A stretch of DNA of 64,000 bases from Xestospongia bergquistia. Lineage: Eukaryota > Porifera > Demospongiae > Haplosclerida > Petrosiidae. The stretch covers positions 5,282,775-5,346,774 of the forward strand of contig OZ014418.1 of the NCBI GenBank assembly GCA_963965975.1. Direction: 5' to 3'. The notes beneath the pieces are model-generated. The model ran no database searches and was not told the origin of the DNA. It was given only the letters and a program-made list of their open reading frames with translations. The translations under genes and the position numbers were made by a program. Positions 35,170-47,285 of this stretch are shown piece after piece. Each line of letters begins with the position of its first letter. Position 1 is the first letter of the stretch.

Positions 35170-36583
35170 TTACTGAGTTTTGTCTTTGAGTTCACTCTCA
35201 GATTCTGCAGCATAAACTTGATTGTCTTCATCATTTACAAGGACCTCCATCCTTTCTCTCTGTAATTTGGTTCGTCTATATAAACACAAACTAACAGCTG
35301 TAATGTAAGAAACTGTAATACCAGCCAACACAAGAAACTAAGCCAGCAGAATACCTAGAGACAAAATAATGCATCAATGAAGGAAACATTAAAGAGCTTG
35401 GTTGTGTAGTTGTGGTTCAATATGATGCTTGTTTGATATTATGTATAACAATGAGACATGTTTATAGTAGTGTTCTGATTGCCTAGCAGCTCCATGGCAT
35501 GATTTACTGACATGTTATTTACCATATTGGTCTAATTAAAAAAAACTATAGCAAACGTATAGTCCACTTGGACTTGATTAACAGTTAATGGATTTGATAT
35601 GCTGACAAATTAATACGTCATTAACCTAAATTAGAAGTTTACTTTTGCTTCAAGACATTTATCACTTTCTATAAGTGTTTGAAATAACATGTTTGAGAAT
35701 GTTGTTCACTTATTTATAGTAAACTATTTTCCTCAGAAACTAGTGCTTAGTTTTAAGCAAAGTGTAAGACCTATTGACTAGTACAAACCATTACTCAGTA
35801 GCTTGTTTTACATTGAGCCAGGTATTAAACTCAAATTGGTAGCCAATCCCTAGAGCTTCTGTAATATATGTTTACAATTGTAGGCTGCATTTCATCATAC
35901 CTTTATATAAAAAATACTGTGTATAGTCTGCATACTAAGCAGACTATACACAGAATCCTAATAAGAATAACCACAGCAATGCTAATTACTTAGTACAACA
36001 ACAACAATGACTGCTTATGACATCATATGACATCAATACAGAGGACTTACTAGAGAAGTAACAAAATGTCCATAGAATGGTATACTACCACTAGTATCAT
36101 TAGCAACAGGTGGAAGTAAAGAATTACTGCATCTTTAGAATGGAATGAAGAAATCATCAAATAGACAACAAGAAAGAACATGATATTATAGTGGGAGCAT
36201 ATTTCATTTATTTGCTCATATTAAGAGTTCTATTGTAATAGAATGAACATGTCTATAATGACACCTTAATATAATATGAATAGACTTGCTAACATACACA
36301 TTTTGGAGTTCTGATATTACCAATTACTTCAATTTAGTGCCAGTATGAACTACTAGTTAATAATGGATAATATTAATATATATCGATTTACTAATAGTCC
36401 ACAAATAACAGATGATATCTACTCAATATACATGTCATAAATAATGTAACCAACCTAAATCCAACCTCCATAAATGCTTTGCATGTATCAGACAATCCCG
36501 AGGAGAATACAAGACTCATTAGAAACTGGAATATGGCCACAGTTGTATTGATAATCAGTTCAATAACAAGATCACAACGCATG
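35170..36583 (-). pseudogene. Divergent four-transmembrane gene, last three exons
   Basis: Exons on the minus strand: 36455-36583 (TM3 with SSGLSDTCKAFMEVGF), 36051-36132 (CSNSLLPPVANDTSG) and 35170-35337 (TM4, then RRTK and an acidic tail ending SELKDKTQ). Intron phases 2, 2, 0 equal those of 13117-14012 and 61146-62163, and the SGLSxTCK and Cys-Ser motifs align, although sequence identity is low. The acceptor for the last exon is the TAG at 35338-35340, which avoids an apparent in-frame stop. No exon for TM1-TM2 is found upstream, where a DNA transposon (36658-37889) and a LINE begin. It is therefore either truncated or has a distant first exon outside the recognisable sequence. Confidence 0.65.
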
Positions 36584-36657
36584 CTACCATAAAGAAAATA
36601 TTAACAATTGTACAATAGCTATCATTTAAATAAAACAGAGTTATTACAATGTACAAT

Positions 36658-37889
36658 CATAGATAGTATAGACTACGCAACCGGGATTGGAAACGGATCA
36701 CGTGATCCCATAGAACTGAATGAACATTTAAAAACGCACTCCGTGTCCAAAAAAATCAATTAATTTTTATTACCTTACATTGTAAACTAGACACACTCTT
36801 ACCTGTATTGTATTACTCTACAAAGACATTAGTGTTATTTTTATTTATCAACACATTGACTATATATTCTTCTTTATATTCTATTATTAAAATAGTCAAT
36901 AATACTGACATTCACTTTTAAATTAGTTATTTTCCGATGAAAATGGCACTAAAAATACTTTTGTCGCTCTTTCTTCTTACAGCAATGTTACCACTAAAAG
37001 CCTTAGGACAAATTATTTAGAACAAATAAGAATACATTGGTTTAGACTGTTTTTAGGTTAGTAAAGTCGCGCTATTCTTATGGAAAACACTAAAACAACA
37101 TAAGATATAGATACACTTTTGGGACTATAGCCATTGTTTTAAGTTATGTAGACATAAATTACAACTTTTCATCTAAAGACGAAAGATTTCTGTGTTGGTT
37201 TAGCTTGTTATTATTTACTTTGGCAATCTCCTGTCATATTTATGTAAGATACAAAATACGCGTACATATTCAGTACTAAATAATTATCAATAATTAATTT
37301 CCTTCAGATGGGTAAGAGACTGTACTATAGAAAGCACAGATCAATTCCCGGGTCTTTAATTGTAACTCAAAGTTAATTTATTATATTCATGCTCCTTTCT
37401 ATTCCTTGTCTGCGCTAAAAGAGAGATTCCATTCCTTGGGATTATTGCCTAAATAATCAGATCAAAGGTCATTTATTAGATTGGTTGCAAAAGTTGATAC
37501 AATCTCCCTGGTTCAGGCCTAGAGCATCACTTAAACAGGAGGTCTGCACTATCTAACACTTGTGTAGCAACTGGTGTACCAATTTTAAAACCTTCATCTG
37601 AAAGAGCTCCTTGTATATAGTATAATGTATATTATACTAGCAAAAAGACTTCTGTGTTTCTGTGACTGTGACCTAACATTATCAGTAAATTAATTGTCAT
37701 ATAAATAATAATTACTTCAAATAAGTATTTATTATAAAGTAACACTTAATTAAAGTACAAATTCCAAAATACTACATGCTTGTTTCAGAAGAAACAGGAC
37801 CACTGCAAGCTATAGTTGTCATGGACAAGGAGTGTACCGGAAGTGCGTGGGCGTTTCCAATCCTAGTTACGTAGTCTATACTATCTATG
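36658..37889. mobile_element. Non-autonomous DNA transposon, 7-bp target duplication
   Basis: 1232 bp bounded by imperfect terminal inverted repeats of nearly 40 bp that begin catagatagtatagactacg. The element is flanked by GTACAAT at 36651-36657 and again at 37890-37896, a 7-bp target site duplication. No transposase is encoded. Superfamily is unclear: 7 bp is unusual for hAT (8), and Dada-like or degenerate Mutator-like elements are possible. It lies just upstream of the surviving exons of the divergent four-TM gene and may have separated them from exon 1. Confidence 0.85.
36937..37020 (+). other. 27-codon signal-peptide-like ORF inside transposon
   Basis: Reads MKMALKILLSLFLLTAMLP then LKALGQII and a stop. 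It has a basic start, an 11-residue hydrophobic core and a plausible ALG/Q cleavage site. Nothing follows in frame, though a donor site further on could extend it. It may be a captured exon or chance. Confidence 0.3.
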
Positions 37890-38059
37890 GTACAATATTG
37901 TTAGGCAAACGCCCCCCCCCCTAATTAGGGACACACCCTTTTCTACATTATACATAATGTAAAAAGGATATGTGTAAATAATAATACAGCATTATTACAA
38001 TATTACAAGTAAGTGTGTATTCCTTATCAAAACAAGGCTTGACATGTGGTAATGTGACA

Positions 38060-40855
38060 ATTCCAAAAGCTATTCATTGGAAGCTGTACTACTATCCCCT
38101 TCTCAGTACCATCCAAATAATAGAGGTTCTCACAATAGAAGATTCAATCCACAGACAGCAGCCAGACTACAAAAATTGTATCGCTGCAATAAAAAGAAGT
38201 GCATCCGTAGCATCTTGGAGGACAATTCTCCAAAATGTGAAATTCCTCTCAAAGATCTAGAAGAATACTTCTCAGCAAAGCCCCCTCAGTCTCCCTCTGA
38301 GAACGCACCTCTTCAACAACAACAAACTCTCTTACACGCTGATGACCTCACATACCCCATTGAAATGGACGAAATTGAGCAGCAACTAAGGAGACTCCCC
38401 TCAAACTCAAGTCCTGGCTCAGATGGGGTCCCATATGAAACATGGAAAACAGTAGAAGGGAGCAAGATCACCCTGGAGCGGATTTTCACAACTTGTCTAT
38501 TCAACAAAAAAATCCCTCAAAGCTGGAAAAGGAGCTCAACCATTCTTATATACAAAAAAGGTGACAGGAAGGAGCCCAGCAATTGGAGACCTATCTCCCT
38601 ACAGTCCACAATTTATAAAATCTATACTGCTATCTTAGCAAGAAGATTGGCAGAGTGGGCAATCTGTGAAAAAAAGATATCACCAGCTCAGAAGGGTTTT
38701 CTACCTTATGAGGGCTGCTTTGAGCACTCCTTCATGTTAAGGAGTGTCCTCGAAGACTCCAAAAGGCTCCGTAAGAATGCAAGAATTGTCTTTTTAGACC
38801 TTGAAAACGCCTTTGGCTCTGTTCCACATAAAAAAAATGTGGGAGGTGATGCACCAATTTGGAGTACCTCTTAACTTCCGTGATATCTGCAGAGAGATGT
38901 ATACAAACTCATCTCATAATATAAGAAACAAGGAAGGCCTCTTGGACGACATTTCTGTCTACAGAGGAATAAAGCAAGGCTGCCCCTTGAGTCCCCTGTT
39001 ATTCAACCTAGTACTAGAAAGTATTATTCCTCAGGTTGAAAATAGCGAAGGGGGTTATCAATTCAATAATGGCAGTCGCGTAAAAATTCTAGTCTATGCC
39101 AACGACATCTGCCTGACTGGCCAGGAGAAGGATGACATTCAAAGATCTTTGGATATGCTGATGAAATTTACGATCTGGGCTGGGCTAACCTTCAATGTTT
39201 TGAAGTGTGGGTCTCTGTCACTCATAAATAAAAAGGGCAGGAAGTATGTAGAACCTTACCAACCTCGTTTAGGCCAAGCCCTAATCCCTGCACTGAAATG
39301 GAGCGACAGTTATAAATATCTAGGAATAAGAATCAGTAGGGAGAGACTCCCTACACAAAAAGACTTAGAAGACAAGATTGTGAGAAATGTCGAAAAAATT
39401 ATGGATTCGGCTCTTACGGACTGGCAAAAAATCGAAGCTGTTAACGTATTTGTCCTCTCAGGACTAGAATATTACCTAAACGCCTCCATTCCAAATCGCT
39501 CGTGGCTGATAAGACTCGATGTAACTATAAGGAGGATTGTTAAGAAGGCACTAAAACTCCCAAAAAGAACTTCAACAGCTTTTTTTCACATATCAAGAAA
39601 AGATGGGGGTTTAGGTCTTATTTCACAAGAGGACAGACTAAACATTATTCTAGTAAAGAGGGCCCTGATCATCCTATCAAGTCAGGATAGGCGGATACAA
39701 GATATCACTTGGGCCCAGTTGACCTCCACCCTGACTTGTAGAGAAAAAGTAAAGAGAACCTGACCTCAATGGACATAGAAAGTTTCTTAAACACCCCAGC
39801 CAGACCTGAGGCAACAAGAGATGTAAGAGAAGTCTATGGAGCTTGGTTAGGAAGTCCCTATGGCGCCTAAAGTGTTCTGTACAACTACATGAGGCAGAGG
39901 TATATTTGACCAAGGATGGAAAACAAATCCATAGCAAACAACGAGGTCTATTGACAAATGTCTTGGTAGAGACAACCCATCTATCCAGACTCTCCTAGTT
40001 GCTACAAGCTAAAGACCAAGGCCATGCTTACCATCATATTAGCAAATCTCCAGTCAGTAGCAACTGGATTCAGGATGGGAAGTATTTGTCTTTCGCGGAA
40101 TACAGGTTCACCATCAGAGCCCGTTTCAACATCTTACCAACCAAGACAGTGGCAAGAAGGGCGGGGAAGTCTCAATTGGACACCAAATATCGAAGGTGTA
40201 AACTCAACCAGAAACTCTGGGACATATACTAAATGCCTGCACACCAAATACTGGCCTAATGAGGGAAAGACACAACAAGATCTTGGAGAGACTGGTAAAA
40301 GCCATCCCCGCTGATCTAGGGGACAAGTTCAAGGAACAAAAGCCGCTGCGATTTCCGGGTGACCTCAGACCGGATCTAGTAGTCCATAATAGGAACTCTG
40401 GTGAAGTCACTATAATAGATGTGACGATCCCTTTTGAGAGTGATAAGGACGCCTTTGATAAAGCTAGGAATGAGAAGGCTCAAAAATATTCTCCCCTAGT
40501 GACCTGGTACCAAGATCAGGAGCACATTAAAAAGGTCTATTATGAGACTTTTGTAGACTTTTCATTGACTCAATCAAAGGATCATATAGAATTTGGATCT
40601 CTAGCCAATAATGAACTTAATATCCTGGAAAATTAAAAACTTACCTTACACATTAATCTATCATATTTTTTTATTATTTTGTTTCCTATAACTTTCTTGT
40701 TTTTCTTCCCGATTCTATCGAGGAGCTTGACTGGCAACAGCCACACTATACTTTGTTTTTTCACCTTGTTTGTGTATAACCCTGTCTTTATTATATTTAT
40801 GAAGAATTGTTTAAACTTTAAACTGTTCTTTTGAGTTTAATAGCTCGAACGAGGA
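38060..40855 (+). mobile_element. RLE-type LINE (R2/NeSL-like), 5'-truncated copy 1
   Basis: A reverse transcriptase starts in the frame at 38077 and continues in a second frame from about 38830 after a frameshift. Motifs: SSPGSDGVPYETW, WKRSSTILIYKKGD, NWRPISL, QKGFLP, IVFLDLENAFG, GIKQGCPLSPLLFNL and motif C VYANDICL, where the usual YADD is YAND. Then come the thumb (LKWSDSYKYLGI), a degenerate CCHC (first Cys now Tyr, plus a frameshift near 40215) and a restriction-like endonuclease with LRPDLVV and TIIDVTIPFE, ending at 40636. N-terminal zinc fingers are absent. The 3' UTR runs to about 40855. Not in rDNA, so not a canonical R2 insertion. Confidence 0.85.
40729..40742 (+). other. 3' UTR hairpin with GNRA loop, LINE copy 1
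   Basis: gactg-GCAA-cagcc: a five-base stem with one A-C mismatch closed by a GNRA tetraloop. Equivalent hairpins with different GNRA loops lie at 45086-45099 and 47174-47187 in other copies, each near the element 3' end. Confidence 0.6.
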
Positions 40856-41157
40856 TCATATATCCTCAAGCTATTAACCCAATTTTTTTCTACTAGGAGG
40901 GGTGTGTGAAGCTTGCTTCCCTCACTCCACGGGTTGCCCTGGTATTGCAGTACCTCCAAGTGTGGCCCATTTTCCCTTTTATATAAGGGATAATTTTTAT
41001 ACAAATTTAAGTGCAAATAAAAATTAAAAACCATTTTAACCTTGCCAACTATCATGGGCAAATAATGTCTGGGTCAAACAGACTATTCAATATATTCCTC
41101 ATGGACATACTAAGTCAATAGGAGAGAAGTTTAACAGAGAATGCCAAACCTGATTGC

Positions 41158-41460
41158 ATGTCAAAAGCACAGGTAGATTTGCCATCACAACATAAGACCC
41201 CATCTAGTCCAGACCTACAACAGGAAACTCAGTCAATCCTAGACTTACAATTGTCATCACAAATGGAGGCTCTGGAAACTCAGTTCAACCTACACCTACA
41301 AGCAAGATCTGACAGTACAAACACAGCTTCAACAATCCTACCCACAGAGGAGGAGGAAAACCATGATTCCCTAGTCCTAGAAGCAAGAACAAGAATGACA
41401 GATCCAACTCCTACAAACCCTCCTTCAGAGGAGATCGTAAGTAAACTCACCCTCAGTTAG
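41158..41460 (+). other. Unrecognised Gln/Ser/Thr-rich 100-codon ORF
   Basis: Polar, low-complexity frame (SQHKTPSSPDLQQETQS) between LINE copies, with a matching style in the first 150 residues of 41913-42587. It may be the N-terminal linker of the LINE ORF, but no zinc finger or Myb motif can be seen. Region 40855-41157 shows no other feature. Confidence 0.3.
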
Positions 41461-41519
41461 GGGAGGATTTAAGTTTCAACTGCCAAGAGAGTAGTTTGGG
41501 TGTTACTAACTAAGTATGT

Positions 41520-43060
41520 AGAGTCCTTTCAACCGAAACTGACTCAATCTCATACCAGCTCTTAAATGGGAAGACCACTATAAATATCTAGGCATCAAGT
41601 CAGGACGAGAAAGATTAGGCTGCATTAAAAAACTTGAGGAAAAGCTGTTAGAGAAAACAACCAAAATAATGAACTCACTCCTAACAGATTGGCAAAAAAT
41701 AGAAGCCATCAACACATTTTTATACTGACAGGTATAGAATACCACATGAACGCATCATTACTAAACAGATAAAATGGATTCTCAAATCAGACAGATAATA
41801 CAAAATGGTCTAAAGATCCTAAGAACAATAAGAGTCTTTCTCCACACACCAAAACCTCTTTAGAAGATCGATTTGACATGATATAAATAAAAAGATCCTT
41901 TCACTTCCTCACATGTCCAGACAAGACTCTCCAAATTGGTTGTCAAAAGCACGAGGCGATGTACCGCTGTTACAAGAGTCTGAAGCGAATGATCCCCCTC
42001 ATTGTGAATTACAAGAGCCTGAAGCGATTGATCCTCCATTACCAGTCCAACAAGATAGGTCAGCTGTTTCAATTCCCTCGGGAAATCTGGACTCAGCTCC
42101 CACAATTCTCTCGGCAGATCAGGTAACGAGTACCACTTTAATTCTTTATCCAGAGGGATCCCTAAATTTTATTCTAAAAAATAATAACAATTATGTTAGC
42201 ATTGATAGGTTGTCAAGCTCAGAAGCATCACCCCCTGACACAATCATGGGGGACTCCCTTTCTTACAACCAAAACTCCTCCTCTAAAGATGACGTCAATC
42301 GGGTCAACCAAGTTTTAACCCACTTTTCAAACTTGCTCGACAGTTATGTGGGAAGGAATCTAAACGACGAGGAATGGATATTGGTTGCTAAATTCACGGA
42401 TGATTGGATAAAGGAGTTGGGGGCATTAAAAGGATCAGGTCAAAGGTCGCCTACTCACAAGACAACTCACTGGAAAAAGATCAGATCCTTTTTGAAGCAA
42501 GCCATGAAGTTACCAAGAAGAACGGTCACTCACCTATTTTACATAAGTAAAAACCAGGGTGGTTTTGGCCTGATAAGTTTAGACTGACCATAGCAAAAGT
42601 GACAAATCTGTTTAAGTTTCTACCCAGATGCCTTTGTAAGAGAATGCGCATTGAACCAACAAAAAGAGACTGTCTCCAGGTGAAATGGAGTTGCTGAACC
42701 ATCTGAGAAAGTATTCATTGACCAAACTATTCCATACTCTCCAGGTCAATTACGCCCAGATATAGTTATCAAAAGTGGTTCTTCTTAGAATCCGGTCCAG
42801 ATGCCTTTATTAAGGCCAAAAGCGAGAAATCTCAAAAATATGCTGACCTGGTGGAATGGGCTAAGTCTCAGTATGATAAAGTAGACTTAGGTGTGATCAT
42901 AGTCGGGAGTCTAGGCAGTTGGGACACTAACAATGATGATTCTCTCAATTTACTCGGCATGACCAAGAAATATGCCTCTCTCTTCAGAAGACTCTGTTGT
43001 ATAGATCGCTCAGTATATGGAGAGCTCGCTCTTCATAATTACATACCGCCATTTTGAAAC
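41520..43060 (+). mobile_element. RLE-type LINE fragments, copy 2
   Basis: Scrambled pieces. RT thumb (PALKWEDHYKYLGI and LTDWQKIEAIN) at about 41540-41730. An open 224-codon frame at 41913-42587 begins polar and ends in the thumb motif KLPRRTVTHLFYISK. An endonuclease tail (KYADLVEWAKSQYDK, GSLGSWDTNND) runs at about 42790-43055. The order implies internal deletions and perhaps recombination between copies. No 3' hairpin was found here. Confidence 0.75.
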
Positions 43061-45165
43061 TCATTATTACTCATAGATATTTTAATTATTATTGTTGCAT
43101 CTTTTGTTTGTTTGTTTATCTTTCTCCGGGTAAATGGTCTAAAGATCCTAAGAACAATAAGTGTCTTTCTCCACACACCAAAAGGTACGAAGGTCTTGGC
43201 ATAATCTCTTTAGAAGATCGATTTGACATGATATAAATAAAAAGACCCTTTCACTTCCTCACATGTCCAGACAAGACTCTCCAAAACGTCGCGTGGTCAC
43301 AACTGACAGCTACAGTCAAGCACAGGAGGTCACTAGGACAAAAGGAGGACCTAAATGAGAAAGAAGTAGAGAGTTTCCTTAACTCACCCCCAGAACAGCA
43401 GGAGAAGCACAGGAGAGATATACGCAGTATATGGAACTTGGTCCGAAAATCTCTTAAAAGGCTAAATAATGCAAAAGTGTAGAAGATTCTGAGATCTCTC
43501 TCGAAGTGGGAGATCTTACCATAGAAGCAGTACACAGGAAAGAAGTCCTAAAAATTCTCTTTGAGGAAATTCATCTGTTCATTTAACCAGCGAATTCCAT
43601 CCAGTTGGAAGGTGAACAACACCATAATAATCTACAAGAAGGGAGACCCCAATGATCTCACCAACTGGTGACCTATTGCCCTGCAAAATGCAATATACAA
43701 AATCTATGCAGCAGTATTGTCAAGAAGGTTGGCAGGCTGGTGCATTGAAAACAAAGAAATATCTCCTCGACAGAAGGGTTTCTTACCCTACGAAGGATGC
43801 TGTGAGCACTCTTTTCTGATGACGTCACTGCTTGATGACAGTAAAACACAGTGTAAAGACTTGAGAATCGTTTGGTTTGACCTATGAAATGCCTTTGGAA
43901 CAATATCTCACCTCCTTCTATTTGACATGCTAAACAGGCTGGGTGTACCATCTAATTTCATCAACATATGCAAAAATATATACTAAGACTCAAAATTCAG
44001 AGTTAAAACAAGTAACGGTTTCTCCGACCTCATCTCCCAGAGCATTGGAGTAAAAAAGGGCTGCCCTCTAAGCCTACTGCTGTTCAACCTTGTCATTCAA
44101 GGTCTACTAATTGGACTGGATAATAATGAAGGAGGTTACACCTTCAATAACCAATTACATCTCAACTATGCTCTAGTAACAGCTGATGGAGAGGCATTTC
44201 CTGCTAATGACGTCATACTCTCCACAACTTCCTCCGCTGTTCCCTGGCAAACCAGCACCTATCTGAGTTAGTGGCAGCAAAAGATCAGGGGAGGGCTTTT
44301 GAGCTTGTCAGTCTCTCGCCTGCAAGCAATTTCTGGATCGGCTCAGGACAGTACCTCTCCTTTGCAGAATACCGTTTTGCACTGAAGGCCAGGTGCAATC
44401 TCCTCCCTGTCAAGACAGAAGTAGCTCGTATGGGTCGTGGAAGTGGAAATAAAACTTGCCCCAAATGTCACAGGCAACCAGAAACCCTCGCTCATGTCCT
44501 AAACGCTTGTCCAGTGTCGCAAGGCCTGATGAGGTCACGACATAACGGGATCATGGAGAGGATAAAGAGAGCCATTGCTGGTCAGGGAGGTCAGCTGTTG
44601 TTAGACCAAAAAATCCCAGACTCCCTTGCACAGTTGTTGCGTACTGATATTGTGCACATTAAAGAAAATTCTATTACAATAGTGAATGTAACTGTGCCTA
44701 TCAAGTCTGGGGTAAAAGGTTTCGAAGCATCCAGAGGAGAGAAAGAGAGTAAATATTCAGACCTGGTCCAGTGGGCCAAAACCAAGTATACCTCGGTCAA
44801 CTTCGGAAGCTTGATTGTTGGCAGTCTAGGATCCTGGGACCCAGCAAACGAAGAGACCCTCCGATTACTGGGGATTAGTAAAAACTATGCCACCCTCTTT
44901 TTGGAAGCTCTGCTGTGTGGATGCGATAAAAGGATCATTGAGTATTTGGAGGGCTCGCAACAGCCAGAGCACGCCATAATGACTCTTATTACTCAAAGTA
45001 CTCTCTAATAACATAACTCAATCATTTAATTATCTTTTATTTTTTGTTTTCACGTATTTTATTACCAGGTTATACCTGAGGGGCCGGCTGGAAACAGCCA
45101 CTATTTTATTTAATTTAGTTGTGTCCTACATAGATTTTATTCTATGAATAAAGATTTTTAACTGT
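43060..45165 (+). mobile_element. RLE-type LINE, copy 3 with open endonuclease domain
   Basis: 43180-43560 holds the post-RT region of one copy (GLGIISLEDRF). Next an RT from about 43570 (NNTIIIYKKGDPNDL, QKGFLPYEGC, GVKKGCPLSLLLFNL) stops near 44180 before motif C. The frame 44271-45008 (245 codons) then gives an intact CCHC, CPKCHRQPETLAHVLNAC, and an endonuclease domain with LLRTDIV and ITIVNVTVP. The usual second Asp of the endonuclease (IDVT) is Asn here, and Pro-Asp is Thr-Asp. The last 150 bp is the 3' UTR with the GNRA hairpin. Several in-frame stops interrupt the RT. Confidence 0.82.
45086..45099 (+). other. 3' UTR hairpin with GNRA loop, LINE copy 3
   Basis: ggctg-GAAA-cagcc: perfect five-base-pair stem with a GAAA tetraloop, about 75 bp after the ORF stop and about 70 bp before the element end. 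Confidence 0.65.
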
Positions 45166-47285
45166 TGAGCACTCTTTTATACTAAGGAGCGTTATTGAAG
45201 ATTCCAAAAGACACCAAAGGAACATCAGAATTGTCTGGCTAGACCTAGAAAATGCATTCGGTTCAGTACCTCACGAAAAAATCTGGGAGATAATTTATCA
45301 ATTAGGGTGCCTGCATGGATGGTCCCTAGGAGCAAACCCAAATCAGAACTGAATACCTTAGCAGACACCTTCATGAAAACAATTATCATGAACAGCCCTC
45401 TGATGGACTGGCAAAAGGTTGATGCCATCAAGCTAAACTGAAACTAGACCACTCTCTCAGAACCCTCTTGCCAGAACAATCATAGGCAAACAAACTGGAT
45501 CGCCAACTAAGAGCACTCACAAAAAAAGCACTGAAACTCCCTCTACGAACAGCAACCTCCTCATTGTTTCTGATAATCGCACATGTTTAAAACCTCAAAT
45601 AGTTGACTACCTAGTTTTTTTGTCTAAAGATTTATAATAATTACTTTTCTATTTGAAAGAAATTCACATATTGGCAATACTTTAAGGCAACAGTTGGTTG
45701 ATCAATCAAATTTCATCAACAAGTGCAAAAATATATATTCAGACTCAAAGTTTAGAATCAAAACGTCTGACGGTTTTTCTGACCTTATTCCTCAGAGCAT
45801 TGGAGTCAAACAAGGCTGTCCTCTAAGCCCATGTTGTCCATGTTACTTTTGTTTCAGTTATAAAAATATGTTCTTAGCAGGACCAATCCTACCTGAGGAA
45901 GTGAAAGCAAAGTTACAAAGACTACATATGGCATCCTGAAGAAACTGAACCCACAAGGAAACATCTTAGCAATCCTCTATGAAATCTGTACAAGAAACAG
46001 GAAAATTCCAAGCCAGTGGAAAACCAGCCACACGATACTAATACACAAGAAGGGCAGAACAAATGACCTTAGTAACTGGAGACCAATCAACCTGCAGAAG
46101 ACAACATACAAGATCTATGCAAGCCATTATTGCCAGACAATTAGCAACATGGACAACAGAGACCAATTCATTCTCCCCACGCCAGAAAGGCTTCTTACCA
46201 ATTGACAGTTGCCTTGAACACACCTTCAACATACAATTGTCCCTTCAACACGCCTGTCGAAGAAAAAAAAGCAACATCACCATTATCTGGCTGGACCTAA
46301 AAGATGCATTCGAATCAGCAAACACCCTGACAGCAACCAATGGATCAGAAATGGTGACTACACCTCCTTCTCTGCCTACAGGTTCGCCATAAAGGCTAGA
46401 CTGAACCTCCTACTGACTAAAACAACCCAGAAAAGAATAGTGTCATCAATGCCACAATCAACCAGAGACCCTGGCTCACATCCTCAACCACTGTCCCCCA
46501 TTTGTAGGTATGATAAGACCTAGACACAACAATATCGTCAAACGACTCACAAGAGCCTTCTAGATGATGCTGGATATGCCTACAATGAGCAAGTCATACC
46601 CGGAGACACTATTAAGTCTTAAACTGGACCTAGTCGTATTAAACCCCACAGCCAAAACAGCCACAGTTGTCTATGTAACCATTTCTTTTGACACAGAACA
46701 GACAATTGCAGATGCAAGGAAAGAAAAGTAACCAAATATACACAACTCAAACCACTACTCAAAAAGAAAGGCTATACCAAGGTCAGTATAGGAGCATTTG
46801 TCATAGGAAGCCTCGGTTCCTGGGACCCTGAAAATGAAGAAATCATCAAAACCCTCAGAATCAACCAAGGCTACATCAAATACAATTGAGGACAGTCAGG
46901 CTATCCAAGCTTAGGAATATGTTAAGAAGTGTAGTGGGTGCTCTAGGATCATGGGACCCATTGAATAAGAACACTTTGTCAAAACTAAAAATAGGACCCA
47001 AATATGCCAAGCTGTTTTAAAAGTTGTGTGTTGCTGATGCACACAGAATCTGGAAGGCAAGCCTTTAGGAACTCATCTAATTGTAACTTCATTTAACAAA
47101 TAAACTTAACATTTTATGATATGTACTAAATATTGTATCTATTTCATTTCCTCTGATTTTTTTGAGAGGTTTAGGCTGGCGACAGCCATATAATACTTGT
47201 ATTTTTGTATAGCCCTGTCTTTTACTATATATTTTATGAAAAGAACGTTTCAACTGTTCTTTCAAGTTTAATAGGCCTACAGAGG
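45165..47285 (+). mobile_element. RLE-type LINE fragments, copies 4a and 4b
   Basis: Pieces of at least two copies. RT motif A region (RIVWLDLENAFGSVP) at about 45220-45280. RT fingers and palm (CKNIYSDSKF, GVKQGCPLSP) at 45694-45830. A second, more divergent RT 5' part from about 45860 to 46350 (QKGFLPIDSCLEHTF, IIWLDLKDAFES) follows. A degraded C-terminal region with FAIKARLNLL runs at 46385-46890 and GSLGSWDPENE lies near 46810. The 3' UTR with a hairpin ends near 47285. All frames are broken. Confidence 0.75.
47174..47187 (+). other. 3' UTR hairpin with GNRA loop, LINE copy 4b
   Basis: ggctg-GCGA-cagcc: perfect five-base-pair stem with a GCGA tetraloop. The following bases (agccctgtctttta) also match copy 1. 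Confidence 0.65.

Noticed and set aside
35338-35340. In-frame TAG in TM4 of the divergent four-TM gene.
   Set aside because: The TAG is better read as the splice acceptor; the exon then starts in the phase conserved in the paralogues.
38060-40855. Canonical R2 insertion in 28S rDNA.
   Set aside because: No rRNA sequence flanks the element, and the copies are scattered among other transposons.
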